Shown here: positions 1-9,299 of the stretch, one piece after another
Layout: the number at the start of each line of letters is the position of its first letter
How positions within the stretch are numbered: position 1 is the first letter of the stretch
Source: Bacteroidota bacterium
Lineage (GTDB): Bacteria > Bacteroidota > Bacteroidia > AKYH767-A > OLB10
Length of the DNA stretch: 64,000 bases
Assembly: GCA_024643795.1 (NCBI GenBank)
Contig: JAHEMF010000007.1
Coordinates: forward strand, 21,358-85,357
Direction: 5' to 3'
Made by a program: the position numbers and the translations under genes
Notes under the pieces: model-generated
What the model was told of the DNA's origin: nothing
Database searches by the model: none
What the model saw: only the letters and a program-made list of their open reading frames with translations

Positions 1-1
1 T

Positions 2-1003
2 AAAACCAACAACTTTAAAGGCTTGATCCTGATGCTTTTCATGGTTTCAGGGTCTTTTATTTCATGTGATAATGAGCTGGATATTGTTGCTCCTTATAAA
101 GAGATAGGGGTTGTATATGGGTTGTTGAATCCTACTGATTCGATCCATTATGTGAGGATACATAAGGCGTATTTGGGTGAAGGCAACGCACTGGTTATGG
201 CTCAGAATCCAGATTCTATTTATTATCCTGATATCCTGGATGTAAGAATGCAAAGGGTTATTAACGGGAATGTGGTTGAGGACTTTCCATTGACCCGGTT
301 CACCGGCGACCCGCTCGATCCGGGAACTTTTCCTTCCACCCCCAATATTTTATATAAAACCAACGGCGAAAAGATATACAGAGACAGCGATTACAAATTA
401 CTGATCACCAATACTGAAACAGGTTACTACATGGAATCAGAAACGCCTATCATTGATAGTTTGCTTATTTCCAGACCGCCCATTCAGTCATCGTTTCCTA
501 TCCCGTGGGCCGGATCAAATCCAATACTCGTTGAGTATACTACTGGTATGGATGCTAAAGTGTCGAATCTGACTGTAAGGTTTAACTATAGGGAGGAAGA
601 TATAACAACAGGTTTGATCACTAATGAGTTTGTTGATTGGAAGTTCTTGCCTAAGGATGTAAAAAATCCCCAGGTTCCTGAAACGGTAACTATGCAGCTT
701 GATGGGCAAGCATTTTTCAGGTTTATCGGAGATGCTGTAAAGGTAGATCCAAATGTAAAAAGGTATGCCCTTGGTACTGATTTTATAATAACTTCAGGAG
801 CTGAATTCCTTGCTAATTATATCAATATAAATTCTGCTACAACCAGTATACTCACCTCTATTCCCGTATATTCAAATATTGACGGGGGAACCGGGATCTT
901 TTCCAGCAGATATGTACAGGTTTCTCCAAATAAACCGCTGGATGCTAATTCTTTAAGTTATCTGAGCACCGGGCCGTATACTGACGATCTGGGTTTTCAG
1001 TGA
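2..1003 (+). CDS. Secreted lipoprotein of unknown function, 5' end outside window
   Basis: The reading frame is open from base 2, so the start codon most likely lies before the window. The first visible residues include two lysines, a hydrophobic run and a cysteine preceded by Phe-Ile-Ser, which reads as a lipoprotein signal peptide with lipobox. A TTG at 23 is an in-frame possible start but would remove the positive residues. The mature part (about 315 residues) is rich in beta-type sequence and contains no catalytic motif I recognise. It resembles the Bacteroidota outer-membrane lipoproteins that are often encoded next to TonB receptors (DUF4249-like), but that is an impression from general character, not a motif match. 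It ends 145 bp before dnaK. Confidence 0.7.
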   Translation, partial: KTNNFKGLILMLFMVSGSFISCDNELDIVAPYKEIGVVYGLLNPTDSIHYVRIHKAYLGEGNALVMAQNPDSIYYPDILDVRMQRVINGNVVEDFPLTRFTGDPLDPGTFPSTPNILYKTNGEKIYRDSDYKLLITNTETGYYMESETPIIDSLLISRPPIQSSFPIPWAGSNPILVEYTTGMDAKVSNLTVRFNYREEDITTGLITNEFVDWKFLPKDVKNPQVPETVTMQLDGQAFFRFIGDAVKVDPNVKRYALGTDFIITSGAEFLANYININSATTSILTSIPVYSNIDGGTGIFSSRYVQVSPNKPLDANSLSYLSTGPYTDDLGFQ

Positions 1004-1030
1004 CATAGACTATAAATTTCAATGCCTTTT

Positions 1031-1042
1031 TGTCATTTGACA
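1031..1042. promoter_or_regulatory. Perfect short palindrome upstream of dnaK, candidate activator site
   Basis: TGTCA-TT-TGACA is a perfect inverted repeat with 5-bp arms. It lies 68 bp upstream of the -24-like element of the putative dnaK promoter, a usual distance for an enhancer-binding protein site of a sigma-54 promoter. The repeat is read directly from the sequence. The role is inferred. Confidence 0.4.
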
Positions 1043-1056
1043 GTTGAAATGGCCTC

Positions 1057-1093
1057 CAAATGAGGTGATTTCGTGTCATATTTACCTCATTTG
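1057..1093. repeat. 10-bp perfect inverted repeat in the dnaK upstream region
   Basis: CAAATGAGGT at 1057-1066 is the exact reverse complement of ACCTCATTTG at 1084-1093, with 17 bases between. It lies between the upstream palindrome and the -24/-12-like element, so if that promoter is used it is not transcribed and would act as a DNA site. It is not a CIRCE element, which has a TTAGCACTC / GAGTGCTAA core with a 9-bp spacer. Confidence 0.5.
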
Positions 1094-1097
1094 CCTG

Positions 1098-1113
1098 TTG
1101 GCACAGTCATTGT
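1098..1113 (+). promoter_or_regulatory. Putative sigma-54-type (-24/-12) promoter of dnaK
   Basis: TTGGCAC at 1098-1104, five bases, then TTGT at 1110-1113 matches the sigma-54 consensus TGGCAC-N5-TTGC with exact spacing and one mismatch, at the normally conserved C of the -12 element. Predicted transcription start is near 1124, about 25 bases before the dnaK ATG. No TAnnTTTG element is seen in this intergenic region. Use of sigma-54 is inferred from the motif. Confidence 0.45.
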
Positions 1114-1148
1114 CATTCAAGGGGAAATCAAACTTAAATCAAATTAAA

Positions 1149-3071
1149 ATGAGAAAAGTAATAGGAATAGACCTCGGGACTACCAACTCTTGTGTAGCAG
1201 TAATGGAAGGTAATGAGCCTGTAGTTATCCCGAATTCTGAAGGTCGCAGAACCACACCATCAATCGTGGCCTTTATTAAGGATGGAGAACGCAAAGTTGG
1301 AGATCCTGCTAAACGTCAGGCTATAACCAATCCTACCAATACCATTTATTCGATAAAAAGATTCATGGGTGAAACCTATGATAAGGTATCCAAAGAAATA
1401 TCCAGAGTACCTTATGAAGTGGTGAAGGGTGATAATAATACCGCCCGTGTGAAAATTGGAGATCGGAACTATACTCCACAGGAAATTTCAGCAATGGTGC
1501 TTCAGAAAATGAAGAAAACCGCGGAAGACTATCTGGGAAATGAAGTTACCGAAGCAGTTGTAACTGTTCCGGCATACTTTAATGATTCACAAAGACAGGC
1601 AACCAAAGAGGCCGGTGAGATAGCAGGATTAAAAGTATTGCGTATCATCAACGAGCCTACAGCTGCTGCTCTTGCATACGGACTGGATAAAAAACATACT
1701 GATACCAAGGTGGCAGTGTTTGATCTGGGTGGAGGTACTTTTGATATTTCAATCCTTGAACTTGGCGATGGTGTTTTTGAAGTTAAATCTACCAATGGTG
1801 ATACTCATTTGGGTGGAGATGACTTCGACCAAGTGATCATTGACTGGTTAGCTGAAGAGTTCAAGAATGATGAAGGATTGGATCTTAGGAGAGATCCTAT
1901 GGCAATGCAGCGTTTGAAAGAAGCTGCTGAAAAAGCTAAGATCGAACTTTCAAGTTCAACCCAAACAGAGATAAACCTACCGTATATCATGCCTGTTGAT
2001 GGTATTCCAAAACACCTGGTAAAAACTTTGAGTCGTTCCAAGTTTGAACAACTTGCTGATTCTCTCATTCAAAGAACTTTGGAACCTTGTAAGAAGGCGT
2101 TAAGTGATGCCAAACTTACATCATCGGAAGTTGATGAAGTAATTCTGGTAGGTGGTTCAACACGAATTCCAGCCATTCAGGAACTTGTTGAGAAATTTTT
2201 TGGTAAAAAGCCTTCAAAAGGAGTAAATCCAGATGAAGTGGTAGCAGTTGGAGCTGCCATTCAGGGTGCAGTTTTAACCGGAGAAGTTAAAGATGTGCTT
2301 TTGCTGGATGTAACTCCACTTTCACTTGGTATAGAAACCATGGGTGGAGTTTATACAAAACTTATAGAATCAAATTCTACTATTCCAAGCAGGAAATCAG
2401 AAGTGTTCTCTACTGCAGCAGATAATCAGCCTTCTGTAGAGATACATGTACTGCAGGGTGAAAGGCCAATGGCAAAAGATAACCGAACTATCGGGCGATT
2501 CCATTTGGATGGTATCCCACCTTCGCCTCGTGGTATTCCTCAGATCGAAGTAACTTTTGATATTGATGCAAATGGAATTCTTAGTGTTACGGCAAAAGAT
2601 AAAGCTACAGGAAAATCTCAGAATATCAGAATCGAAGCTTCTTCAGGATTGTCAGAAGAAGAGATCAATAAAATGAAGCAGGAAGCTGAAGCTAATGCTG
2701 AGGCCGATAATAAATTGAAAGCTGAAGTTGAAAAGGTAAACCAAGCTGATTCTATGATCTTCCAAACTGAAAAGCAACTCAAGGAATATGGTGATAAACT
2801 TTCAGCTGGAAATAAAGAGAACATTGAAAAAGCATTAAACACACTTAAAGAAGCACATAAGAACCGTGATGTAGCTGGAATGGAAAGTGCCACCAATGAG
2901 TTAAATACAGCATGGCAGGCTGCTTCTGAGGAGATGTATAAAGCAACTCAGGAAGGCGCTCAGGCTGAAGGTAATGCAAATGCAGAGGCGGGCGCAGACC
3001 AACAGGGTCAGGGAACATCCGAAAACGATGTAACAGATGTTGACTTTGAAGAAGTGAAAGAGGATAAGTAA
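1149..3071 (+). CDS. dnaK: Molecular chaperone DnaK (Hsp70)
   Basis: DnaK is the ATP-dependent cytosolic Hsp70 that binds unfolded segments with DnaJ and GrpE. The ATG at 1149 gives 640 residues, the usual length, beginning with the nucleotide-binding phosphate-1 loop ([17 protein letters not shown]). An earlier in-frame ATG at 1044 would add 35 unrelated residues and would start upstream of the likely promoter, so it is rejected. Phosphate-2 ([10 protein letters not shown], near 195-205) and the adenosine motif VGGSTRIP follow, then the substrate-binding domain, the helical lid, a Gln/Gly/Ala-rich tail and a terminal EEVK-type sequence. The gene stands alone and ends in a strong terminator. 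Its upstream region carries a sigma-54-like promoter and two inverted repeats, not CIRCE. Confidence 0.98.
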   Translation: MRKVIGIDLGTTNSCVAVMEGNEPVVIPNSEGRRTTPSIVAFIKDGERKVGDPAKRQAITNPTNTIYSIKRFMGETYDKVSKEISRVPYEVVKGDNNTARVKIGDRNYTPQEISAMVLQKMKKTAEDYLGNEVTEAVVTVPAYFNDSQRQATKEAGEIAGLKVLRIINEPTAAALAYGLDKKHTDTKVAVFDLGGGTFDISILELGDGVFEVKSTNGDTHLGGDDFDQVIIDWLAEEFKNDEGLDLRRDPMAMQRLKEAAEKAKIELSSSTQTEINLPYIMPVDGIPKHLVKTLSRSKFEQLADSLIQRTLEPCKKALSDAKLTSSEVDEVILVGGSTRIPAIQELVEKFFGKKPSKGVNPDEVVAVGAAIQGAVLTGEVKDVLLLDVTPLSLGIETMGGVYTKLIESNSTIPSRKSEVFSTAADNQPSVEIHVLQGERPMAKDNRTIGRFHLDGIPPSPRGIPQIEVTFDIDANGILSVTAKDKATGKSQNIRIEASSGLSEEEINKMKQEAEANAEADNKLKAEVEKVNQADSMIFQTEKQLKEYGDKLSAGNKENIEKALNTLKEAHKNRDVAGMESATNELNTAWQAASEEMYKATQEGAQAEGNANAEAGADQQGQGTSENDVTDVDFEEVKEDK

Positions 3072-3089
3072 TAGTAAATTGCAATCAAT

Positions 3090-3117
3090 AAAAAACCCGG
3101 CTTAAGCCGGGTTTTTT
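3090..3117. terminator. Bidirectional intrinsic terminator between dnaK and the response regulator
   Basis: Stem CCCGGC / GCCGGG with a TTAA loop, flanked by A6 on the left and T6 on the right. It can end both dnaK (plus) and the convergent regulator gene (minus). Confidence 0.9.
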
Positions 3118-3121
3118 ATTA

Positions 3122-4234
3122 TCACAAAAAATTAAGCCGTTTCATAAAGGCTTCTTTGTAAGATTTTCCAACCGGAATGGTTTTATCACCAATCAAAACA
3201 GTATTTTCATCTAACACATTAACCTTTTCCAGAGGTATTATATATGATCGGTGCACCCGCAGGAATTTGTTAGACGGTAACCTTTGTTCCAGGTCTTTCA
3301 TGGTAGAGTGGATGACAAACTGGTCAGAACCGGTTTGAATTATTACATAGTTATCCATTGCCTGGATATAATTGATATTCTCCAGAAATACTTTAACAAG
3401 CATGGATCCTTTTTTAACGAAAAAAGAATTCTGAACAACAATACTTTCCATCGGATTGTCAGAGTTAGCTTCTTTATTTCTTCCGGGATCCCTTAATACT
3501 AGCCCGTACCCTATTTGTAATCCTTTTTCATCTTGAACCTCAGATAGTGTGATGTCAAAGGTTATTTTTTTACCATCTCTGGTGAACAACACTTCAGCAT
3601 TGGTGATTTCTGAGTGTTTTTGATTTGACAGTTTACTTTTTATGGTTTCTTTGGTCGTTTCATTTTTCGACTCGTCCATGATGTTTATCAAGCCAAATAT
3701 GTCTTTACCTGTTGCTGTATCAATACCATATCCAACCAGATTCTCAGCCTTGTTGTTCAGGTAAGTGATGGCGCAGTCTTTATCACACAAAATAATACCT
3801 TCATCAACGCTACTTAATGCATTTTCGAATCTTTCCTTATCATCTTTGGTTTCCTGATCTCTTTGAAATTTATATAATGCCATTTCAATAGTAGACTGAA
3901 GGTCCGATTCATGGAAGGGCTTTACAATGTATCCATAGGGTTCGGTCACTTTGGCCCTGTCTAAAGTTGGTTTGTCAACATAGGAGGTGAGGAAGATAAC
4001 CGGGATATTAAAATTCTCCCTGATCTTTTCAGCAATCTGGATTCCATCAATGTCTCCTTTGAGTTTTATGTCAAGAAAAACAAGATCTGGCGAAGTTGAT
4101 GCAACTTTTTCCATCGCACTAACTGCGTTTGATGCTGTGGCTGGAACATCGTATCCCAATTTAATTAGCGTATTTTGAATATCCTTTGCAACAATGGACT
4201 CATCTTCCACAACCAATATTTTAACTTTACTCAT
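3122..4234 (-). CDS. Response regulator: receiver, PAS and LytTR DNA-binding domains
   Basis: A 370-residue two-component regulator. The receiver domain (about 4-120) has the acidic pair Asp11/Glu12, phospho-acceptor Asp55 (in VFLDIKL), Thr83 and Lys105 (in VKPF). A PAS domain follows at about 135-250. The C-terminal third (about 270-370) is a LytTR DNA-binding domain with the typical VHRSYIIPL and GDKTIPVGKSY stretches. LytTR regulators normally join receiver directly to LytTR, so the inserted PAS suggests a second sensory input. It lies 51 bp downstream of the histidine kinase gene on the same strand, so the two are very likely partners. Target genes are unknown. Confidence 0.93.
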   Translation of the reverse strand: MSKVKILVVEDESIVAKDIQNTLIKLGYDVPATASNAVSAMEKVASTSPDLVFLDIKLKGDIDGIQIAEKIRENFNIPVIFLTSYVDKPTLDRAKVTEPYGYIVKPFHESDLQSTIEMALYKFQRDQETKDDKERFENALSSVDEGIILCDKDCAITYLNNKAENLVGYGIDTATGKDIFGLINIMDESKNETTKETIKSKLSNQKHSEITNAEVLFTRDGKKITFDITLSEVQDEKGLQIGYGLVLRDPGRNKEANSDNPMESIVVQNSFFVKKGSMLVKVFLENINYIQAMDNYVIIQTGSDQFVIHSTMKDLEQRLPSNKFLRVHRSYIIPLEKVNVLDENTVLIGDKTIPVGKSYKEAFMKRLNFL

Positions 4235-4285
4235 ATGATATATTATTTAAGGCAAATTTAATAGAATAACTTTCAAATATTTGTA

Positions 4286-7200
4286 TCATGCTTCAGCCTT
4301 TGGTTGAGAATGATAAACGTTCTTGAATTCCAGTATGAATACAGTGCCATTTCCCTGATGAATGGTAAGCGTGCCATCGAGCTGGCTGGTTAAAGCCTGC
4401 ATTAGCTGCATTCCCAGTGAATCTGAGCTTTCCATATCAAACCCCGGCTGCATTCCTACACCATTATCACTGACAACAAGGCGGATCATTTGGTCACCAA
4501 AGGTTTTAAATGACACCTTTAATTCGCCATTTTCTCTTCCTTTAAAAGCATGTTTGAGCGCATTTGAGATCAACTCATTGATAATTAATCCACAAGGCAC
4601 GGCAGAATCAATATCAAGTGAGATCTTATCAGTGTCCAGTACTAAACGGATCCTTTCTGATGAAATGTTGAATGATAAATAGAGATTCTCGGTAAGCCTC
4701 CTGATATAATCGTCAAAATCTATTTTTGATAGTCCATCAGACTGATAAAATCTTTCATGGATCAAAGCCATTGATTTTATCCTGTCCTGACCTTCTTTTA
4801 ATGTTTCAAGACTTTTATCATCTTCAATGTAATGGGTTTGTAGATTAAAAAGACTAATTATGATCTGCAGGTTATTTTTTACTCTATGATGGATCTCTTT
4901 CAAAAGCAAGCCTTTCTCATCCAGTGATTTTCTGATCTGTTCTTCCATTTCTTTTCTGAAAGTGATATCAGTATTAATGAGCACGATCTTTTTCAACCTC
5001 TCAGTTTCACTGAATATTGGAGTTAGTGTACATGAAACCCAAATTAATTTACCGTCTTTGCATGGAATTTGTGATTCGAATACTCTGGAGCTCTTTGTTG
5101 AGATACACTCATCGGTTATGGAGTCAGCATCATCGTTAAATATAAAATCGGATATACCGGAACCGAATCCTGTTATTATTTCCTCTACCGTATAGCCTGT
5201 TAGCTTGACATAGCCCGAGTTTGCCCATTCAATATTTTTACTGTTGTCAAATATTAATACTGCATTGTCTGTTTCTGAGGCAACAATTGAAAGTTTTTCA
5301 AGTTCAAGATTTTTTTCATTCAACTCCTGAGTCCGTTGTTCAACTTTTTGTCGGAGTATATCCTGATTGCGTTGTAATGTTCTTGTTCTGAGCTTGAAGA
5401 ATAAGAAAATACTGCCAGTTATAGTTGCAAGATATAGAAAGTAAAAAAATGGAGTCTTCCAGTATGGTGGTTTAATACTGAAAGAGTAGGTTACCGGGAT
5501 AGACCAATCTCTGCCATTAACTGTTGCTCTTACTTTGAAGTTGTAATCTCCTGCCGGAAGATTTGAAAAGTTCGCAAATGTTTGAGTTGAAACAGGAGAC
5601 CAAGCCTCTTCGAACCCCTCCAGAATAAACTGAAATCTTATTGCACTTGGCTGAGTGATATAGATTCCCTGAAAAGTAAAACTCAGATTATTGTTGTTGT
5701 AAGCAAGAATAAGATCTATCGGAAGTCCTGTACGTTCATCAAACTTAATTTTTTCTTTCTTCCAGTCCACGTTATCATTAAAGAGTTGTAGACCTGAAAT
5801 TCTGAGTATAGGTAAGATGTTTTGGTTGAAAGGAGTGCTTGAGTTGTAACGAATAGCGCCGTTTACCGTTGCAAACCAAATGTTTCCTTCTAAATCACTA
5901 CATGCTGCATTAGTTTCTAGTCCTGAATATCCATTTGATTTGTCGAAATGATTGAGAATTAGTTTTTTTTCTTCAATGAATCTTGACCAGTTTATGCAAT
6001 CAAGTCCCGATGAAGTTCCTACCCACAGCGAATTATTTTCATCGATGTAATTGAACAGGACTTTGTCTGAATATAGTCCATGGTTAACATCGAGTATCCT
6101 TACCTTTAAACTGTCTTCAACCTCGGGGTTGTAAATAACCACACCAGCACCATACGTGCTGTATAAAATATTTTTCCGGGAGTCCTGGATAATGGATGTT
6201 ACCGGAGCGCGTTGAATATTAAATCTTTTATTAAGATCTGTTGCCTCTCCATTATTATAATAATAGATATTGCTAGAAGTTCCAATCCATAAAAGTCCTG
6301 AGATATCTTCATACAGTACCCTTACTTCGTGATTATCGAGACCTGAAGTGCTATCTACCAATTCTAATTGTTCAAAATCTTTATCAAAAATATACACCCC
6401 GTTGTCGGTGCCAAAAGCCATGTCACCGGATGACCTTTTGGTAATTGAATAAATGATCTTTTTCTCAAGCAATGGAATCGGATTTGAGAATGACATGTCA
6501 TCAAGATTCAACCTTACTGGGCCATTTGTTGTTCCAAACCAGTGGTAATTGTCATCATCCGGATATATACTCCAAATGGTTGAGCTTTTCAAACCTTCCT
6601 CCAGTCCCAGGCTAAATAGTTTCCCATTTTCAAAGTAATTAATTCCTCCGGTAAGGGTTCCAAGCCATACCCTACCTTCTTTATCGCCTGCAACAGAGAG
6701 TAGGTTTTTATTATTGAGCCCGTCATTTACGGAATAGGTAGTAAATAATTCACTCTTGAATTTACAAAGTCCACTCCAGGTGCCAAACCATAAATTTCCT
6801 TCACGATCTTTTATTATAGCCCTTATTATGTTGCTAGGCAAACCTTCATTAACGGTTATGTAACTCAGGCTGTCATCTTTTATAACTCCTACGCCACTGC
6901 CGTATGAAGCCAGATAAACTGTACCAGATTCATCTGATAATATATTCTCTATTCGCTCAGTGTTGATGCTTGGATACTCATTATATGGCGCGAAATAATT
7001 CCCATTAAAGATACTTATACCAAGGTATGTGCCTATCCATATATCACCATTTGGAGCTTCACTTAAATGGTATGTGATATCAGATCCTAATCCATTTGCA
7101 ACAGTGAAATTTTCAATATCAGGTAGTGCTAATCTGCTTACACCTTTATAAGTGGCGGCCCAAATTACTCCTTTTGAATCGCACATTACTGAAAACACAT

Positions 7201-7717
7201 TGTTGCTTAATAGACCCCTGATCTCATTGTAATTGTGAAATTTTTTCCCATCATATCTGTATAGGCCATCGGAAGTTGCTATCCAGATATGTCCTCGCTG
7301 ATCTTCTGTGATAGCGTTTATCTGTTTAGCTACAAAACCGGTAGAATCATTGAAATAAGCCCATTTGGTTCCATTAAACAAGGCCAGTCCACCATCTATC
7401 ATTCCCAGCCATATGTTTCCTTTAGAGTCTTCAAAAAGAGATTTCACTGCGAAGTCTCTGATCGGTTCTCCGGGTTCGAATATGTTGAAACTGACTCCAT
7501 CAAAAACTGCAGCGCCATTCATTGTACCTATCCAAATTCTCCCATACCGATCCTGAATCAGGTCATTAACTTGATTTCCTGGCATTCCTTCAGAAGTACT
7601 GTAAATTGTAAAATTATTTTTTTGGGCAACCGAATACCTGGGCGAAATAGCTGTAAGTATGCTTATAAAGCATACAAGAGCAACAAAAAATCTTATATTA
7701 TATTTAAAATCAGTCAC
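4286..7717 (-). CDS. Sensor histidine kinase with periplasmic Reg_prop beta-propeller, Y_Y_Y, PAS and HisKA_2 domains
   Basis: A 1143-residue inner-membrane kinase. After an N-terminal signal/anchor, about 650 residues form repeated two-component propeller units (many copies of G-x-x-W-x-G-T type, as in RIWIGTMNG and NLWFGTWSG). A Y_Y_Y domain follows (about 665-745), then a membrane helix (about 755-776), a coiled coil, a PAS domain (about 810-925) and a HisKA_2 dimerisation box with phospho-acceptor His near 943 (EIHHRVKNN). The HATPase domain has an N-box (NELISNALKHA) and G-box (DNGVGM). Unlike the hybrid two-component systems of gut Bacteroides there is no fused receiver or AraC domain; the REC-PAS-LytTR regulator is encoded just downstream. 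The periplasmic ligand cannot be read from the sequence. Confidence 0.95.
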   Translation of the reverse strand: MTDFKYNIRFFVALVCFISILTAISPRYSVAQKNNFTIYSTSEGMPGNQVNDLIQDRYGRIWIGTMNGAAVFDGVSFNIFEPGEPIRDFAVKSLFEDSKGNIWLGMIDGGLALFNGTKWAYFNDSTGFVAKQINAITEDQRGHIWIATSDGLYRYDGKKFHNYNEIRGLLSNNVFSVMCDSKGVIWAATYKGVSRLALPDIENFTVANGLGSDITYHLSEAPNGDIWIGTYLGISIFNGNYFAPYNEYPSINTERIENILSDESGTVYLASYGSGVGVIKDDSLSYITVNEGLPSNIIRAIIKDREGNLWFGTWSGLCKFKSELFTTYSVNDGLNNKNLLSVAGDKEGRVWLGTLTGGINYFENGKLFSLGLEEGLKSSTIWSIYPDDDNYHWFGTTNGPVRLNLDDMSFSNPIPLLEKKIIYSITKRSSGDMAFGTDNGVYIFDKDFEQLELVDSTSGLDNHEVRVLYEDISGLLWIGTSSNIYYYNNGEATDLNKRFNIQRAPVTSIIQDSRKNILYSTYGAGVVIYNPEVEDSLKVRILDVNHGLYSDKVLFNYIDENNSLWVGTSSGLDCINWSRFIEEKKLILNHFDKSNGYSGLETNAACSDLEGNIWFATVNGAIRYNSSTPFNQNILPILRISGLQLFNDNVDWKKEKIKFDERTGLPIDLILAYNNNNLSFTFQGIYITQPSAIRFQFILEGFEEAWSPVSTQTFANFSNLPAGDYNFKVRATVNGRDWSIPVTYSFSIKPPYWKTPFFYFLYLATITGSIFLFFKLRTRTLQRNQDILRQKVEQRTQELNEKNLELEKLSIVASETDNAVLIFDNSKNIEWANSGYVKLTGYTVEEIITGFGSGISDFIFNDDADSITDECISTKSSRVFESQIPCKDGKLIWVSCTLTPIFSETERLKKIVLINTDITFRKEMEEQIRKSLDEKGLLLKEIHHRVKNNLQIIISLFNLQTHYIEDDKSLETLKEGQDRIKSMALIHERFYQSDGLSKIDFDDYIRRLTENLYLSFNISSERIRLVLDTDKISLDIDSAVPCGLIINELISNALKHAFKGRENGELKVSFKTFGDQMIRLVVSDNGVGMQPGFDMESSDSLGMQLMQALTSQLDGTLTIHQGNGTVFILEFKNVYHSQPKAEA

Positions 7718-7791
7718 TTATATAAAATGCTCTAAATTTGATTTTCCTAAGCTAGCAATGATTAAAGTAAAAATATTTCTGATACGGATAT

Positions 7792-8697
7792 TTAAGGTAT
7801 GGGTTGCCTGTTTTCAGGTGGATTCAGGTGATATCTCCATTTGATATATGAATGTACGGCAACAGATGATAAAATGATGGCTGTGCCTATGAAAAACCCT
7901 GGATTCAGCATTTCGTGTTCGTTGAACAGGATTATGGCAATTATTATACTGTATAGTGGTTCCAGGTTAACGGATAAATTCAAAGTAAATGCATCGAGTT
8001 CTTTTAAAGCTTTGAGAGAGATGGTGAATGCAAAGCTTGTGCATATAAAACCAAGCAGAATCAGATAAAAGAGGTCGAGGGTTGAAGGGAACTGGAAAGA
8101 GGTGTTTGTGATTGATAGATAAAGCGGCATTATTAATGTGAAAAACAGGAACCCTGAAGCTAGTTCATAGAATGTTATCACTTCAGCCACGTATTTTTCT
8201 GTCAGAGATTTGTTGAATATTGTGAACACTGCTCCAAGAAATGCACTGATTAATGCTAAAACAATGCCTGTAGCATATAAACTCTGAACCGAAAAAATGA
8301 TATATAAGCCGGCAATAACTGCAAAGCTGAATATGATCTCAATAAATTTTGGCCGTTTACCTTTCGAAATAGGATCAAGGAGCGCAGTGAAAAGTGATAC
8401 GGATGAAAAGCAGCTTAGTGCAATTGAAACATTAGAAGCTTTAATTGAAGCGTAAAAAAAGATCCAATGGAAACAAACAATCATTCCAGTGAAAATGATT
8501 TTACCGGCTTCTTTGGCAGGAGGTAGTTTTATCTTTTTAGTAACAAGAAATGGGATAAGTCCAATAGAACTTATCAGCATTCTATACCAGACTATCATTC
8601 CTTCCGACATGTTTATTGCTTTTCCAAAAATCCCTGTAAAGCCCCATAATAAGATGGCCAGGTGCATCAAAAAATAAGCTTTTCGGGTGCCGGACAT
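7792..8697 (-). CDS. EamA/DMT-family transporter
   Basis: A 301-residue polytopic inner-membrane protein with about ten hydrophobic segments arranged as two EamA repeats (first begins near residue 10, second near 150). The second half includes the EPLYSIIIAIILFNE type signature common to EamA drug/metabolite exporters. Substrate cannot be told from the sequence. The start is 2 bases after the maf stop, so it is probably the last gene of the long minus-strand run that begins at ccmB. Confidence 0.9.
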   Translation of the reverse strand: MSGTRKAYFLMHLAILLWGFTGIFGKAINMSEGMIVWYRMLISSIGLIPFLVTKKIKLPPAKEAGKIIFTGMIVCFHWIFFYASIKASNVSIALSCFSSVSLFTALLDPISKGKRPKFIEIIFSFAVIAGLYIIFSVQSLYATGIVLALISAFLGAVFTIFNKSLTEKYVAEVITFYELASGFLFFTLIMPLYLSITNTSFQFPSTLDLFYLILLGFICTSFAFTISLKALKELDAFTLNLSVNLEPLYSIIIAIILFNEHEMLNPGFFIGTAIILSSVAVHSYIKWRYHLNPPENRQPIP

Positions 8698-8699
8698 GA

Positions 8700-9299
8700 T
8701 CAGGAATTAAAAGTGCTTTTTAAGAATGCGTAAAGTTCACCAACAGGAAGTCCCATGACGTTATGATATGAACCATCAATTCTCTTAATGGCAACTAGTC
8801 CTATCCAGTCCTGAATACCATAGGCTCCGGCTTTATCAAAAGGACTGTAATTGTTTATATAAAACTTTATCTCTTGTTCTGTTATATCTCTGAAGTATAC
8901 ATCTGTATCTGACTCAATAATATGGCTGTAGTTATCCCACCTTATGCAAACACCAGTAGTTACGCGGTGTTTTTTGCCCGAAAGATCTTGAAGGATGGAT
9001 ACTGCTTCATCAAAATCATTGGGCTTTCCAATAATTTTATCATCCAGGATTACAACAGTATCAGCGGTGATAACCAGATTCCCGCTTAACACTTCTGTGT
9101 TGTAAGCTGCACATTTCTTGCTAGCTAAAAATGTTGCCACTGAGTTGACTGCAACCTCCTTGGGATAAGATTCATCAATATCTTTGGTGACAACTGTAAA
9201 GTCTAAGCCCAGCTCTTTAAGAAGGAACTGTCTTCTGGGAGATGCTGACCCCAAGATAACCGGGTGTTTAATATTGAGTGTGGAATAAATCATTTTCAT
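8700..9299 (-). CDS. maf: Maf-family nucleoside triphosphate pyrophosphatase
   Basis: A 199-residue Maf-like protein, which hydrolyses non-canonical or methylated NTPs (or dTTP/UTP) to the monophosphate plus pyrophosphate. The signature GSASPRR is at residues 17-23, and the catalytic-base region ITADTVV has its Asp at 80. KHRVTTGVC and YGIQDW further on are also family-typical. Length is normal. Its ATG overlaps the stop of the UbiA-like gene by 4 bp, indicating translational coupling. Substrate class (dTTP/UTP versus m7GTP) is not assigned. Confidence 0.93.
   Translation of the reverse strand: MKMIYSTLNIKHPVILGSASPRRQFLLKELGLDFTVVTKDIDESYPKEVAVNSVATFLASKKCAAYNTEVLSGNLVITADTVVILDDKIIGKPNDFDEAVSILQDLSGKKHRVTTGVCIRWDNYSHIIESDTDVYFRDITEQEIKFYINNYSPFDKAGAYGIQDWIGLVAIKRIDGSYHNVMGLPVGELYAFLKSTFNS

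Noticed and set aside
1044..1148. Longer dnaK start at 1044
   Set aside because: The extra 35 residues do not resemble Hsp70, and the region contains inverted repeats and the likely promoter. The family start is at 1149.
7289..7735. 148-codon plus-strand frame inside the sensor kinase gene
   Set aside because: It is antisense to clear propeller repeats, with no family likeness and no promoter.
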